Shown here in pieces: positions 14,008-25,995 of a stretch of DNA of 64,000 nt. The stretch's first letter is position 1; each line of letters starts with the position of its first letter. Source of the DNA: Mucor racemosus. Lineage: Eukaryota > Mucoromycota > Mucoromycetes > Mucorales > Mucoraceae. Position numbers and translations under genes: made by a program. The stretch is from contig JAPEHQ010000008.1 in NCBI GenBank assembly GCA_027405735.1, positions 1,116,001-1,180,000 of the forward strand. Reading direction: 5' to 3'. The notes beneath the pieces are model-generated. The model ran no database searches and was not told the origin of the DNA. It saw only the letters and a list, made by a program, of their open reading frames with translations.

Positions 14008-15437
14008 TTAAAAGATATTAGAGATCAATGCAGTGAGTGCAACAGCTACGGTTGTGTAAACAATAGGGTTCTTGAAGCTAGCAGCTCCACTATCGGCTAC
14101 TTTCTTTGCTGCAGGGATAGCAGTTGCAGTAGGGTTTTGTGTAGCGTCAGCAGTATTGGATGCTCCAGGAGCAACTGCGGAAGAAGCAGCTGGGGCAGCA
14201 ACATTTGCAGCAGTTTCAAGATAAGAAGCATTATTCCAACCAGCACAAACACCGACAGGGCTCAACTTGACGTGAGGATGTAAGATAGGTAAGGCTTTGA
14301 TTGCAGCACCAACAGTAACGTTATTCAAATCATGCATCAAAGAGTTACCACCTTGAGTTAAAGTGGAAAGACTATTAACCCATTCAGTAACGTTTCCTAA
14401 GAGACCAGCTTCAGTTTGACCACCAGCAGTGATTCTCCAATCTTGAGAATCAACGGACCACATAGCAGGAGTATAACCAAGTTGGTTTACAATGTAACGG
14501 ACACGATCATCAATGTCACCGCGAGGCTGTTGAAATAAAAGTAAGTAAGGAGTTAAACAACAACAGTATCAACAACAATCATGTAAGACTTACAGGACGC
14601 ATTAAACGAGGAGTAACACCGAGAACTTCCTTAATGGCAACTTCAGTCCACTTCAATTGACCAATAATCATGTCATTGGAGATGGTGGTTAATTCAGAAT
14701 GATCCCTATTATGAAAATTTAATAATCTATTTTTATATGCCAAATGTATACAAGAAGCTTACCAAGTGTGAATACCAATTTCATGACCTTGATCGTAGGC
14801 TTCCTTGAGAATCTCGGGCCAAGCAAGAACTTGCTTGCCGACAACAAAGAAAGTGACTTTGACGTCAATAGTCTTCAAGTAGGCCAAGAGTTCACGAGTG
14901 ATTTCATATGGTCCATCATCGAAGCTCTGTAAAATAGGATATTAATATTAAATTAGATGCAAACTGGCATTTTGATCTTACAGTTCCCCAAACAGTCTTG
15001 TCGGTACAATGAACAATATCAGTAGGCTTAACACAGCCATCCCAAGTCCAGTTACAGTTAGCATTTTTACCAGTGGGATCAGCATTTTGAATAACGCCGT
15101 CTATAAATCAAAAATTAGAAACAGCTTAATTATTCTAAAGAATTATGACATTACCAACAGTAAGAACATTAGGAGTTACTTTCAAGACAGCATCGTCTTT
15201 GACCAAAGCTAACCATTCAGCCTTAGGAACGGGCTTTGATTCGGCAGAAGGATATGATTCCTTCCAAGCAATCTTTGCGTTGGGAATAGTATAAACTGCT
15301 TCAGTTGAAGCGGTTGCAGCAGATGCATCAGCGGTTGTAGAAGCAACGGCAGCAGCAGATGATTGTGCCATAACAGCGTTGTTAGAAATGACAAGAGCAA
15401 CAGCAGTTGCGATCAACATATTTTTATTAAAGATCAT
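14008..15437 (-). CDS. Chitin deacetylase, secreted, probably GPI-anchored
   Basis: Five exons on the minus strand: 15437-15155, 15100-14982, 14926-14763, 14705-14594, 14526-14008, giving 398 aa. The enzyme removes acetyl groups from chitin to make chitosan in the cell wall, a major wall polymer of Mucorales. It begins with a signal peptide (MIFNKNMLIATAVALVISNN) followed by a Ser/Ala/Thr-rich lead. The carbohydrate esterase 4 motifs are in order: SFDDGP (general base and metal aspartate), HTWDHSELT (two metal histidines), RPPRGDIDDRVR, and a late LMHD with the catalytic histidine. The C-terminus has a Ser/Ala/Pro spacer then a hydrophobic tail (VYTTVAVALTALISNIF), as for GPI anchoring. The in-frame ATG 31 codons upstream is rejected because it would bury the signal peptide. 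Motif 1 reads SF rather than the commoner TY/TF before DDGP. Confidence 0.92.
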
Positions 15438-16101
15438 AGTTGTTGGTTTATTGTTGAAGAGTCTAAATGAAAGTCTAAGTGAAGGAAGGTGGGGAAAGAA
15501 GAAAGAAGAGCGTAATTTAATCTCTTGCAAAGCTAAAAAATTCTAGCTTTTTTATACGACGTATAAATCTATAAATAACAATAAGAAGACTCGAGTTGCA
15601 ATCAGAAAAAAGTCAATACAACACAAGTATAATAATTTTCAAGGAGGAATTAAATAGAAACAATGGAAATAACAGAAAGACTGTAGAAACTCTTGTATTA
15701 ATTGGATCTGATTTCCTTTTCGTCGATCTTTGTACTACGAAACTACTGCTAAAAATATAAATACCTCGATGATTCCATTTTACAAAATTTTGGTTTCATG
15801 TAATACAAATAATAAGCCCAAAATACCCAAGTTGCATGTATGTAAAGAGTATTTAAGTGATATACAAGCGGGTTTATTAGTGCATATAGTGTGTATTAAT
15901 AGCATATTTCATCTGCTCAGAAGTCCTCGGGAAAAATAGCGATACATGTATTAGAAAAAGACGGGCAAAAAGTCTGGATCAATTTAAAGTTGTATAGCAC
16001 ACATTTTGTGCTGCTTGATTAAATGGTTTAAGAAAGAACAAAGAATTACCGAGATTTGCGTTTACCCCTGAATTTATTTAGATCTGACATGTACCTATAT
16101 A
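15438..16101. promoter_or_regulatory. Promoter region of the chitin deacetylase gene
   Basis: Upstream of the deacetylase start on the minus strand a TATA-like CGTATAAAAAAGC lies at about 15548-15560, some 110-120 bases before the ATG. The remaining sequence up to the NPR2 stop codon shows no gene; the 69-codon frame at 15730-15939 is not convincing. Confidence 0.5.
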
Positions 16102-17754
16102 CTACCTAAATATAAATTGAACACTCCACTGTGAAAGCCCTTCTTCGTTTTGTTTGTCTTCAGCCATTCCCTCATATAAAGTTTCAACAACATGATTCCC
16201 TTCTGCACCAGTGTTACCATTACTAGCAGCACTAGAATCCTCTAATTGCTGCGTACACCCCAACTGTTCATCCAATTCTTGTGGTGAGCATTCTAATTCT
16301 GTGCATATTTCATCGTAATGATGTTTTCCATCAAGAAATGGTATAATATCAAAATGAATAGGCATACCGGTATACTTATTAACTACACGATGATATTGCT
16401 GTTTAGATGGAAAATTGAATTGCTCGTTTTCTTGTGGTGCTGTACTTGTTAAGATTGGATATTTATGCACTCTATAGATTAACCCTTTAATCACGCCAAA
16501 TGATATAACGCGCCTAACCATTACAGGCATATATGTTAATCATGGTCAAATATTAGTGACTAATTATAGATTCTACCTTTCATCGATATGTAATAGTGTC
16601 AACTGCTGTTCTTCTATCCAATCTTTTACTGTTAAACCATACTTTAAGCCACAATAAAGTGCATATATCCTTTCAATCGAAATTTCTGGTGCGTCTAAAA
16701 TAAGAAACATAAGAAATCAAGATTTATTAATAACCAAAAACATGAAATTACTTGGGAGCATGATGTATCGTAAACACTCTTGTGCAAGTCCATATTTAGC
16801 GTCAAATAAACGTGTAATTTCAGGCTTCACAGCATAAACATTTGAATATTGAAATATGTCTGTCATTATAATACAGCCATAGTACATCATGTGCTCCATG
16901 CTCTGCCTTGTCCATTCTGGCTTAACGTTTGCTAATTCTGCAATTCGTTTGACATGATGTACACCGTTAATAAGACTAGCTACCTTCTGTACAGTGATAT
17001 CCCAATTTGAATTCATCATTTTGTTCACGTCAACTGTACAAACAGGTACATGATAATTGTATACAGTCTGTGGATTAGGATATGTTGGAAATAGCTTTAA
17101 ATTAATCGTATTGAATTCATCTGTCATATATTACATTAACTATCGTTTCCAATAATCAAATATCCGGTACCTACTAATTGGTATTTGACATTCGCAATAA
17201 CTATTCAAATCTTCAAATAATTGCTCAATGACATTTTGTACAGTTTGTGATTCTGATCCAACTTCTTTGGATAAAAAATTACATTCCAGCTATTAACATT
17301 GTTAACAAAAGAAACCCTCATCGTAATGAAATAAATTTACCTCAAGACCTTCTAATACTCGAGAAAGCTTTCTTACGACTGCTTCATAACTACTCGTTTC
17401 CGCATCTTGTTCAAATACAAAGCATAAATTAAACCGAAACTCATTTCGAAAGTGCCGATAACGTTCATGATCGTGCAGAACGACAGGACAACCCATTACT
17501 TTATATCCATTTGTGCATATTGTAACAAGGCGTTTATAGAGTTGCTTTTTAGGAATAATGTATTCACTGATGGCTTCAAAATCGATAAGTGTTTTGCCGT
17601 TTTGTGTGGGGTCAATCGTCAGAGAATCAGATAGAGTGCCGCTTTGTGGTGTAATACTTCCTTCTGGTACTTGATGCTTTACAACAGTACCTTTAATAAT
17701 ATCAAATTCTGCATAAAATATACTATGAATTCGTGGAAACCCCTGAAATTCCAT
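16102..17754 (-). CDS. NPR2: Nitrogen permease regulator 2 (NPRL2), GATOR1/SEACIT subunit
   Basis: Five exons on the minus strand: 17754-17341, 17289-17175, 17120-16752, 16694-16577, 16513-16102, giving 475 aa. Npr2 pairs with Npr3 and Iml1 in a complex that turns off TORC1 by acting as a GTPase-activating unit on Gtr1 when nitrogen or amino acids run low, at the vacuole surface. The N-terminal longin-like segment is diagnostic (FPRIHSIFYAEFD, HQVPEGSITP, then FEAISEYIIPKKQLYKRLV). Further matches are NTINLKLFPTYPNP, HHVKRIAELANV, and RRVISFGVIKGLIYRVHKYP across the exon 4-5 junction. Length is close to the family norm. The neighbourhood also has ATG13, another TORC1-linked gene, but on a separate transcription unit. 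The splice between exons 4 and 5 was fixed by the conserved DERRVISFG string. Confidence 0.92.
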
Positions 17755-18189
17755 GTAGTGATGATTGAGTTTATGTTGTAGTATAAATACAACAGAAGTT
17801 TTGGTTATGTTGTATTTCTTGTGGAATGAAAACCCGGAACATCAAGACGCGGTGATCCAATAATCAAAACCAGTATGTGTTTTTTGAAAAAACACTCGGA
17901 GTAAACGATGAAAATAGTGCTAAATGTTATTTACAATCGTAAAATGTCAATTATATGCTATAAATAACAATAATATACTTCAGATTCATTAGATTTCTTG
18001 GAATTAAATCATTTTCTTCTCGAAATAGTACATTATCAGCTTCCGTAGGTATGACATTGAGGCATTCTATCTTCATATGTATTTAAATCATTCCGTACGA
18101 AAAAAGCACGAGATATACTTCAGATGCTACAGAATGTATATGAATGCATCGCAATACGCTCGTTTCTTTTTTCTTTTTTGTAAATCACT
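17755..18189. other. Upstream region of NPR2
   Basis: Holds the presumed NPR2 promoter (minus strand) and then passes into repeat A. No gene and no clear motif is seen. Confidence 0.5.
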
Positions 18190-19320
18190 TGAATCTTGCA
18201 GGAAGGAGAAATTTAGCGTTTTTCGTAGAAACTGAGTCAAACTTTTCATCCCTGCTCTACTTTTTTTTTTCATTAAATAACATCAAGAAAAAATTATATG
18301 CCAACGTACCTGAGATGTTCAGCTTTAATCCAAAAACAAGTATCCAAAAATATCCTATTTTTTACAATTAGTATTAATTTTTCAGTGCTAAGGTTTCAGA
18401 TTTTTTACGCGTATTTCACTGCTAATGGATTGAAAACTTTGATGCTTCATATCTCTAGAAAACATTAAGCTATATTAACACTTTTTAATAATAAAACTTA
18501 CTTGTTTTGAAGTGCTCTATAATATATTTAAATATAAAGAACTTCTGAGCACTTTTATTTTTTTTTCATTTTTTTTTTTTTTGGCATTTCTATAGTAGGT
18601 TTCAAAATATTTGTTAAATTGAGCAACATTTTTTTGCATGCATGCCATTAAGCTCGTTGAGCTCTCGCGGATCCAATTTAGTTTTTTTTAAAATATTGAT
18701 TTTTCGTGGAGATATCCTCAAAAATGTGTACAAAAATACACCTCCATTTCTAGCTTCCATTTTTCCCTTATATACCCTCATCCCAAATTCTGAATCTGAA
18801 AGATTTTGGACAAAAATTTGGTTTTCTCTACAAAAAATGGAGCTAGAAGATTCCGCAATAGCTCGATCGATAGATAATGTTTTTGCACATCATTCCAATT
18901 ACTTATATGTTAAATATGTTTATCAAAATTAATGTGTATCTTCAAAAAACCTCCAAAATTTCAATTGCATTTTACGCAAAATTTAATCTGAAACGTTTGT
19001 TTCATTTTTATTTAAATGGATGCAGAATCCAAAACTGTACAAAAACTATTGACTACGCTAGGTCGACTTACTTTGCAGTTCATGAGCCATTAAACGATTT
19101 TGGTTTTTTGAATCATTTTTCGTCTATTTTTCGTCCATTTTTTCATCAAATCGATTTTGAAACCCCGTTATGATAGATTATAAACTGTGATAAAAACTAT
19201 TATTTTAATTTTCTCAACGAAAAATTAATATTTTTTGCTAAAAAAAAAAGCAGAGTAGCAATCAATTAGACCTATCTTGTGAATACAGAAATTAAGCCCT
19301 GGATAATGAGTTTTAAGTTT
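18190..19320 (-). repeat. Repeat A, copy 3 (inverted)
   Basis: Reverse complement of 7480-8640 and parallel to 33190-34275. The plus-strand frames at 18642-18932 and 33622-33918 share most residues and begin in the same place, so these two copies are closer to each other than to copies 1 and 2. Those frames still contain no known domain. Confidence 0.8.
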
Positions 19321-19590
19321 TACAAAATAATAAACTATTATTTACAACTGCAGAAAACAAAGAAAAAATCCCATCCATGTGAATATTGATCCAATGAATC
19401 TTCAATTATACATTATGATAGATTTAAATATATCTTGCATAAACGTTTATACCTCTACTTTACAAATGACTGTGAATAGAGAAAACCATCAGCAAAACAT
19501 GATATTTCTGTCCAATAAAACCACGTGTTGTGTCCTATATTTTCATGTGTGATAAATAATACTTAAAAAAGAATACAATTAAAAGAGAAT

Positions 19591-19940
19591 TGTTGCATCC
19601 ACAGATCTGGGTGCATTCCTTGGTTAAGATTACGACATAGTTTGATATGTTAAGTTCTACATTGCTGTGTATTATGTTATGAAGCTCCGTGTATGCAGGA
19701 ATATGCAACTAGTGTGTGTCACCTAGATTTGATTGGATATATGTATATATATATAAATAGACTCATTTAAACAGGTCATATAATTAGAGAATGTGAATAT
19801 AAAAGAAGATGGTTCGATCTTATAATAAAGTTCTTTAGTTTTAGTGTGCTCTTTCATTTTATAACAGTTTTCCTTTATTTTTATTAAATGATTTAGTACA
19901 TATTTTAGCTTTGAGATTGATATAATCTCCTAGCGTAACA
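19591..19940 (+). repeat. Solo LTR-1, forward
   Basis: Starts TGTTGCATCC and ends GCGTAACA (TG...CA ends). It is preceded by AGAAT. The partner AGAAT is found, reverse complemented as ATTCT, at 20026-20030, i.e. at the far end of the inverted 90-base piece. Contains TATATAAATAG and an AATAAAG word. No internal retroelement coding sequence adjoins it. Confidence 0.85.
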
Positions 19941-20030
19941 AATATACAGTAAAAGGCCATACTTATATATCTAAATAAACGATGTCTTGTTTTTATTATA
20001 CAGTTGAAAAACTGATTCATTACTCATTCT

Positions 20031-20383
20031 TGTTACTACGCCAGGAGATTATATCAATCTCAAAGCTAAAATATGTACTAAATCATTTAATAAAAATAAA
20101 GGAAAACTGTTATAAAATGAAAGAGCACACTAAAACTAAAGAACTTTATTATAAGATCGAACCATCTTCTTTTATATTCACATTCTCTAATTATATGACC
20201 TGTTTAAATGAGTCTATTTATATATATATACATATATCCAATCAAATCTAGGTGACACACACTAGTTGCATATTCCTGCATACACGGAGCTTCATAACAT
20301 AATACACAGCAATGTAGAACTTAACATATCAAACTATGTCGTAATCTTAACCAAGGAATGCACCCAGATCTGTGGATGCAACA
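20031..20383 (-). repeat. Solo LTR-1, reverse
   Basis: Near-perfect reverse complement of 19591-19940, with a 3-base insertion near its TGTTAC end. It is followed by ATATT at 20384-20388; the matching copy lies at the near end of the inverted piece as AATAT (19941-19945), so the duplication is split by the inversion. Confidence 0.85.
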
Positions 20384-22176
20384 ATATTGATTTGACATTG
20401 AGATCGTGATTTAATTTAAGGCACTATTGAGACATTAGATCTATTTGATAGTAATTTATGGATGAAAATGGATTAATCATAAGTTAACCGTGTTTGCAGA
20501 GCTTATGAGTTGCCTTGTTTCAATGCTGCGTTAAATGATCTTGGATGTTGATTTAATAACTACTTGATTGATTAACCGCTGGGATGAAATAATATGGTGT
20601 CATAATTGAGGTCCAAGCGTTCTTGGTAATTTCTGGATAAACTTAGTACTCTAGGAGTTTCTTATATTCGATATCAATACTTTGCTGTTCAATGCATGTC
20701 GTAGACAATCGATTGTAATATGTATGGATACTGCATAATGTGATAAAGTATGTTACTTGGAGGCATACAACAAAGCATATAAATATTATATGTTGGGGTA
20801 TAAAAAATATGGATTAGGGAGAGATTATTATAATAGTGTGTAATATATACAATTAATAGGGTAATTGGTGAGTTGGTAGTGTACATACCTGATTTAAATG
20901 TTGGAGTTACTAAGGCCCACTTGTACTGGACAAGATGATTTTGTTGTGTCCAGGTGAGCTGCACGCTATAGCCTGAGCTGTTGTGCCCATTGAATATGAG
21001 TAAAAAGATAACAAGATGCACATGGGCACAACAAAAAAAACTGCAAAACACGAGCACAACGCTAAGTCTGTATGTGCTGAATTATAGATTCTGTCTATTG
21101 TACATGACATTAATCCCATGTGTGCATGATAGTAGAATTGCCCATGAGCATATCATTATCCCTATTTGTGGATAATAATAACATCTGAGGATAAGCATAA
21201 TGAGTGGATTAGTATGGCCACAAATTGGTTTGTACATGAGCATCGTGCCGTTCTCAAAATTCCGTTGCATTGTTTACTGGAATAATGGGGTTTTAAACTA
21301 CATTTGCTTCTATTAATGTAGACTATAGACAATAATACAATTCAATACGTTGATGATGTAGAATGTAGAGCAATGCATGCAAGAGCCAATATATTTACGA
21401 TTATCATCATTTGTAAATGTGTCTATAGCTATAATGTTTATAACTATAATGTTTACAGCAACAATAGTTTTTGCTTGAGCATAAACTTGAATAACACTTA
21501 CTGCTTAAATTTACATGCAAACCAAATCTAAGATAATAAATGCTACTTTATCACACATCAAATTTAAGCAAATTAACCTTCTTTGAAGTTACTATTTTAG
21601 TTTACGATTGTCAGCTGTAAAAGGATTCGTTTTCAAATATATAGTAGCTACGATTAAAACTATGGTTATTAGATAAAACATTAGATTATTATTATTTTTT
21701 CTATATCATTTGAAATTTTATCATTTTTCTGGAAATTTTCATGGGTCTGTAGCCAGTTCTAGCTTTTTATTGATTAGATATAAATATTATTGCCTTCGAT
21801 TTGATCTGATAATCAAGAAATGCGTTCAATAATACAGTAGTAAATAATGATATTTGATCTTAGAATGCGGTTAAATGAAAGTATCAGTCTCTAATATAAC
21901 GACTGCTACCTATATTAAAAATATTAGTGCCTTATGTTGGAATGCGTATTCATCAGATACAAGAAAGGAATACCCGCTTGATAGTCTGATTTGCCTTATC
22001 AAATGGTGAATATATTCTTGGAATATGAGAACAAAAAGAGAGAAGCAACGCACATAGTAGAAAAGGATTTTCGAGGCTTTACATTCATTACCACAATTAA
22101 AACCCTGCTAAATTGCACATTTCAGCCAATAAAAGCAGCATTATAGCTCGTGAACCATAATCTAATAAACAATATA

Positions 22177-22705
22177 TGTCGTATATTTTCAGGATTGATA
22201 AATAGTACTTAAAAAAGAATACAATTATAAAAGAATGAGTAATTAATCAGTTCTTCAACTGTATAATAAAAACAAGATATCGTTTATTTAGATGTAAAAG
22301 TATGGCCTTTTATATTGATTAGACATTGAGATCCTGAGATGTAATTTAAGGCACTATTGAACTATTGGATCTGTTTGATAGTAATCTATGGATTGAAATG
22401 GATCAATCATAATTTAACCGTTCTTGCAGAGCTTGTGAGTTGTGTTGTTTCAATGCTGCGCTAAATATGCTTGGATGTTGATTTGATAACTACTTGATTG
22501 GTTAACTGCTGGGATGAAATAATGTGGTGTCATAATTGAGGTCCAAGCGTTCTTGGTAATTACTGGATTAAACTTGGTACGCTAGGAGTTTCTTATATCC
22601 GATATCAAGACTTGCACTTCAATACATGTCGTAGTCAATAGATTGTAAGATGTATTGATACTGTAGAAGGTGATAATGTATGATACTAGTAGGTGGAATA
22701 CAACA
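22177..22705 (+). repeat. Solo LTR-2 inside repeat B
   Basis: Starts TGTCGTATATTTTC and ends GGAATACAACA, 529 bp long. It is flanked by a 5-base duplication ATATA (22172-22176 and 22706-22710). Repeat B at 27.5 kb has the same surroundings without this insertion, giving an empty site. Confidence 0.88.
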
Positions 22706-23576
22706 ATATAGATATTATTTGTTATCATAGAAATATATTTTTCTACCAGAAAACCGTCTGTCATAGCATACATTCATTAAAAAATTGCAAAAGCAAACCC
22801 GTAGAGCGACGCCGTAATTGAGCATAGCAAGATTGAACGGCTAAGTATCTTATATTATGGTATATCTAAGTTTTAAATAAAAAAGCATTTTTTTTTTTAC
22901 TTTTCTTATATTTAACCATGTACGGTCTGAAAATTCAGACTTTGAAGCGGTCATTTTTGGTGACTCATTTTATCCTTACCAACCCTCATGATTTTCATCA
23001 AAAAACAGAAAAATCAATTTTTGACACCAAAATCAACGTTTAAATATACTACATTGTGAGAGAAAATTATAGCCATGATTAATACACATTTTATAAAAGC
23101 TTAATATTAAATGCTAAGTAATAAAACTTAGCATTTTTGACCCAAAAACGGTTTTTTGGTTAAAGGATTTTCATATAATATTTTGCAATAAAAATGTTTA
23201 TTATTTTTTATTGAGCAAATAGAGCGCTAAATTCTGTATATGTGTATATTTTTTGTTTTTATAATTGGTAGTATAATTAACTCTAAATTTGAAAAACCAG
23301 AAAAAAAATTTAAAAAATGTCAAAATTGGCGATCTGGACAAAAATAATTTTCTAAATTAATATTCCACTTATAAGCCTTGTAAGTCTTAAAAATAAGAGA
23401 TTTTATAATACTTGAGAACTTTTTCAAGAATTGATGATGCTGTACCCACTTGATTCAAGCTTATTGCTGTAAATCTTTATACATGATAATATTATGTGGT
23501 AGTGTATTTGATGACAATATAGTCTTACTTGATAATTAATGCGCTAGAGGTGATTTACATTAAGTTTTAGTCTTAC

Positions 23577-23775
23577 CTCTCCAATATCATAACATAAACA
23601 TAAACATGGCCATCCCTGGAACCTATTGCTATTTTTTTATTCTCTTCTTCCCAAGCCAATTTATTCACTGCTTTACCAGAACCAACTTAAGTAGTACTTA
23701 CAAATGGTTCCTCGGTATTTGCATTCAAATTCCATAAATTAAATTGACTTGTTTTATCTATAGTAGTAGTATCAA
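23577..23775 (-). pseudogene. Dynein intermediate-chain WD-repeat fragment in repeat B1
   Basis: On the minus strand the sequence reads QFNLWNLNANTEEPF, then after a stop VGSGKAVNKLAWEEENKK and IAIGSRDGHVYVY, close to the last WD repeats of cytoplasmic dynein intermediate chain (LWNLN..TE.P, ALN+..W...G+.IA+G...G.+.+YD+GE). A GTAAGAC donor-like word follows the GE codons, suggesting genomic rather than mRNA origin. The frame is broken, so it is not functional. Confidence 0.7.
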
Positions 23776-24170
23776 ACGTATCATCAGCCCGCCTTATGAT
23801 AAATGTCAATCTAAAACCAGAAACATCCCATTATTGTCATTGTTATAAGCTATGAAACGTTTGATTTTTAATAATACAGCAATTAAATAAAAAACAAGAT
23901 ACTACTAATAACAGCATATGGTGAGGATTTAACATCTAAGTAAGTTTGATGAAGTATGCTTTTAAACCCCTTTTAAAAATCTGGAGGCAAACGCAACACC
24001 GTTGTCCTGTAATTTCTATCCATCAAAATGTTGCGATTTCCACTACACAATTAATGCACCTTTTATCTATTATCTTACCTCGATGTACATTGGATATCAG
24101 TTTTTTACCAGCTGTATTTTCTCTGATTCATTACTATTCAGTCATATTTAACGATGATTTGTAGCATTAC

Positions 24171-24535
24171 CAAAAGAAAAAAGAATGAATACTTCAAGAG
24201 TTTTCTGCATATCAAATTATGCAATTTGGTAGCAATGATTGCACTTAACTATGCGTTTTGATCTCATTAATGTTAATCAGAATAATTAGTACTATCATTC
24301 AAAAGTAAGCTTTGCTTTATACATTTACATTCGCCCATTCAATAAATGACATTTCATTTATTATCCGTTATATCGATCAACCAACTTTGTCTTGATTCGA
24401 TACATTTGACAACTAAATGTCTAAATTAAACTTGAGCCACCAGGTATCGCCACAAAAACGTCTTGTACAGGTCGACTAAGCAGCACAATTTGGGTCATTT
24501 TCTTATTCTCAGATCTGAGCTCTCTCTCTCATTTA
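24171..24535. other. Unassigned sequence between repeat B1 and the 901-bp element
   Basis: No gene, no clear repeat end. Sequence is AT-rich with a CT-rich patch just before the TA target site at 24534-24535. Confidence 0.4.
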
Positions 24536-25436
24536 ACGTGCCACCAGCTTTAAATCTGTGTAAACTTTAATTTTGTTTCAATTTTTATTTATTTTGGAAC
24601 TCCGTCATTTCAATATATATATTTTTTTTGGAGGCATCTCATGGCAGATAATGTAGCTCATTTGTTATTTGAGAGATTGAGAAGTATAATAAGTTTAAAC
24701 AAACATTTTATTTTTATAACAAATCTTTAGGAATTCTAAATTTTCTGTGAGATAAATATTTTTTTTGACAAATTTCTTAACTTCTTGGACAACTTCTCTA
24801 CATTTGCTATAAGCTTCGATGTAGTCCATCGACCTTCTGAAATAATGTCTGATTTGAGTCAGGTTACCAGAGGTATCCAGAAAAGAATGGATGTTTTTCT
24901 CCAGAGACTTGAATGTATAGTCACATCGCAAACGAGCTTCCCTCTTGGCAGCACCACAGTACATTTTGATCCAATTGCATTCGCAATGGTACTTTGGGTA
25001 TCAGTAAAATGATTTTATAATAAAAATAACTATTAAAGTCATAATAATTGTTCATAAAGGTTTAAATAATGATTGTTATGGCTCTGATTTATTATATCTT
25101 TATTTTTCGGAAAGTTGATAGCGAAAATGCTGATTTCACGCATTGCTTACGTAAGCTGGGTTTAAGGTAAGGAGGTTATGTGTCACAGAGTATCCTTGTT
25201 TCAAAAGTTACCCTCACCTAAGAGCACACAGCTTAAATTTTGAAATACCGTCTATTTTCAAGGGCTATCAACAGAATGATTTTATAGTAAAATTAAGTAT
25301 TCGAGCCATAACAATTGTTTACAAAGGTTTAAATAATGATTGTTATGGATTTTTTTTATTGTATCGTTAGTTTTGGGTGAGTTGATAGCTCTTAAAAAAA
25401 GTTAAAATTTGTGCAGGTTTAAAGCTGGTGGCACGT
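24536..25436 (-). mobile_element. 901-bp TA-flanked DDE-type DNA transposon remnant, copy 1
   Basis: Bounded by inverted ends ACGTGCCACCAGCTTTAAA and its complement, with TA on both sides (24534-24535, 25437-25438). A second copy of exactly the same length lies at 30088-30988 with very few differences, so both moved recently. On the minus strand it holds a C-terminal piece of a DDE transposase. Because the rest of the transposase is missing, it must have been mobilised by an enzyme encoded elsewhere. TA target and end structure fit the Tc1/mariner/pogo/IS630 group. Confidence 0.85.
24695..25000 (-). pseudogene. C-terminal fragment of a DDE transposase, copy 1
   Basis: The minus-strand frame reads YPKYHCECNWIKMYCGAAKR, then the family-typical CDYTFKSL and later IRHYFRRSMDYIEAYSK. 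Fungal DDE transposases of this type normally have HCELN(F/W)IEMYWGAAKR at the third catalytic acid, then CDYTF and a RRxxRKxxRYMDAYRKG-like helix. Here the usual E is replaced by K (NWIKM), and a stop lies directly upstream, so the fragment is dead. The annotated ATG is at 24964; the homology starts earlier. Confidence 0.72.
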
Positions 25437-25847
25437 TACAGATCTCTGCATGAACCGTATCTCTGTCTGTTCAATTTAATAACGGAAATACATTGAACGC
25501 CAACATCCTACTTGATAAAACTCTTTATTTTATTGTGAATCAACGCAACTAATTTCATGCTAGTTTAGCATCAGCAGTTGAATCAGATAAATTTGAGATT
25601 AGACAGCCCTTTTTAATAGCTTTTCATTACTTCATGAGCTAATAATCGACCATTGTTATAGATATGCTGCTAATAATAAAAAATGGTGGGTTAACTCTAA
25701 TGGACAAACGAGTCGATCAGCAACATAAACGAAATATTAAAATCAAATATAGCAATTGGATGAGCAAGAGATGATAAAACATGTAAATCAGCATAATTGA
25801 ATTGTTTCAAGCGTTTTAAACTGAATACGCCATTACTTTTTGGCTAT
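25437..25847. other. Unassigned AT-rich sequence
   Basis: No coding region or repeat end was recognised between the 901-bp element and the direct repeat that precedes repeat B2. Confidence 0.4.
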
Positions 25848-25995
25848 AAAAATTGACTTATTAGTAAAATCAATTAACAGGTAATTATTATGGTGTACAT
25901 TTGATAGTTGGTAATGGTATACAAGACAACATCTCGTTTTCCTCCTCTTCTAAGCTGTTGGTCATTAAACAGAAAGCATTATCTTTTAGAAACTA
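25848..25995 (+). repeat. Direct repeat left of repeat B2
   Basis: About 150 bases starting at a CTATAAAAATTGAC word and including ACAAGACAACATCT..GTTTTCC match 28511-28690 in the same orientation with moderate divergence. The two copies bracket repeat B2. Confidence 0.6.

Larger units (their letters stand above)
19531..20772 (+). repeat. LTR-2 copy broken by two LTR-1 insertions and an inversion
   Basis: Outer parts 19531-19590 and 20384-20772 match the start and end of the 529-bp LTR-2. The 90 bases between the two inserted LTR-1 copies (19941-20030) match the missing middle of LTR-2 but are reverse complemented. Adding 60 + 90 + 389 bases and removing two 5-base duplications gives exactly 529. 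No target-site duplication surrounds this LTR-2 copy itself. Confidence 0.88.
20880..24170 (+). repeat. Repeat B, copy 1
   Basis: Long dispersed repeat shared with 26000-28505 (+), 49370-51480 (-), 53470-55463 (-) and 59230-62460 (+). Its first kilobase is full of the words GTGCCCAT and ATGGGCACAA; later parts share the block with TTTAACCATGTACGGTCTGA and the word GAGCAAATAGAGCGCT. Near its right end it carries a reverse-oriented dynein intermediate-chain fragment. No transposase or polymerase motif was recognised, so the class of the element is unknown. Confidence 0.75.

Noticed and set aside
19591..20383. Single foldback transposon
   Set aside because: The ends are TG...CA, each half is a known solo LTR-1 with its own 5-base duplication, and the loop is flipped LTR-2 sequence; two LTRs plus inversion explain it better.
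24785..25012. 75-codon plus-strand frame repeated at 30337-30564
   Set aside because: Complement of the transposase fragment; conserved only because the whole element is conserved.
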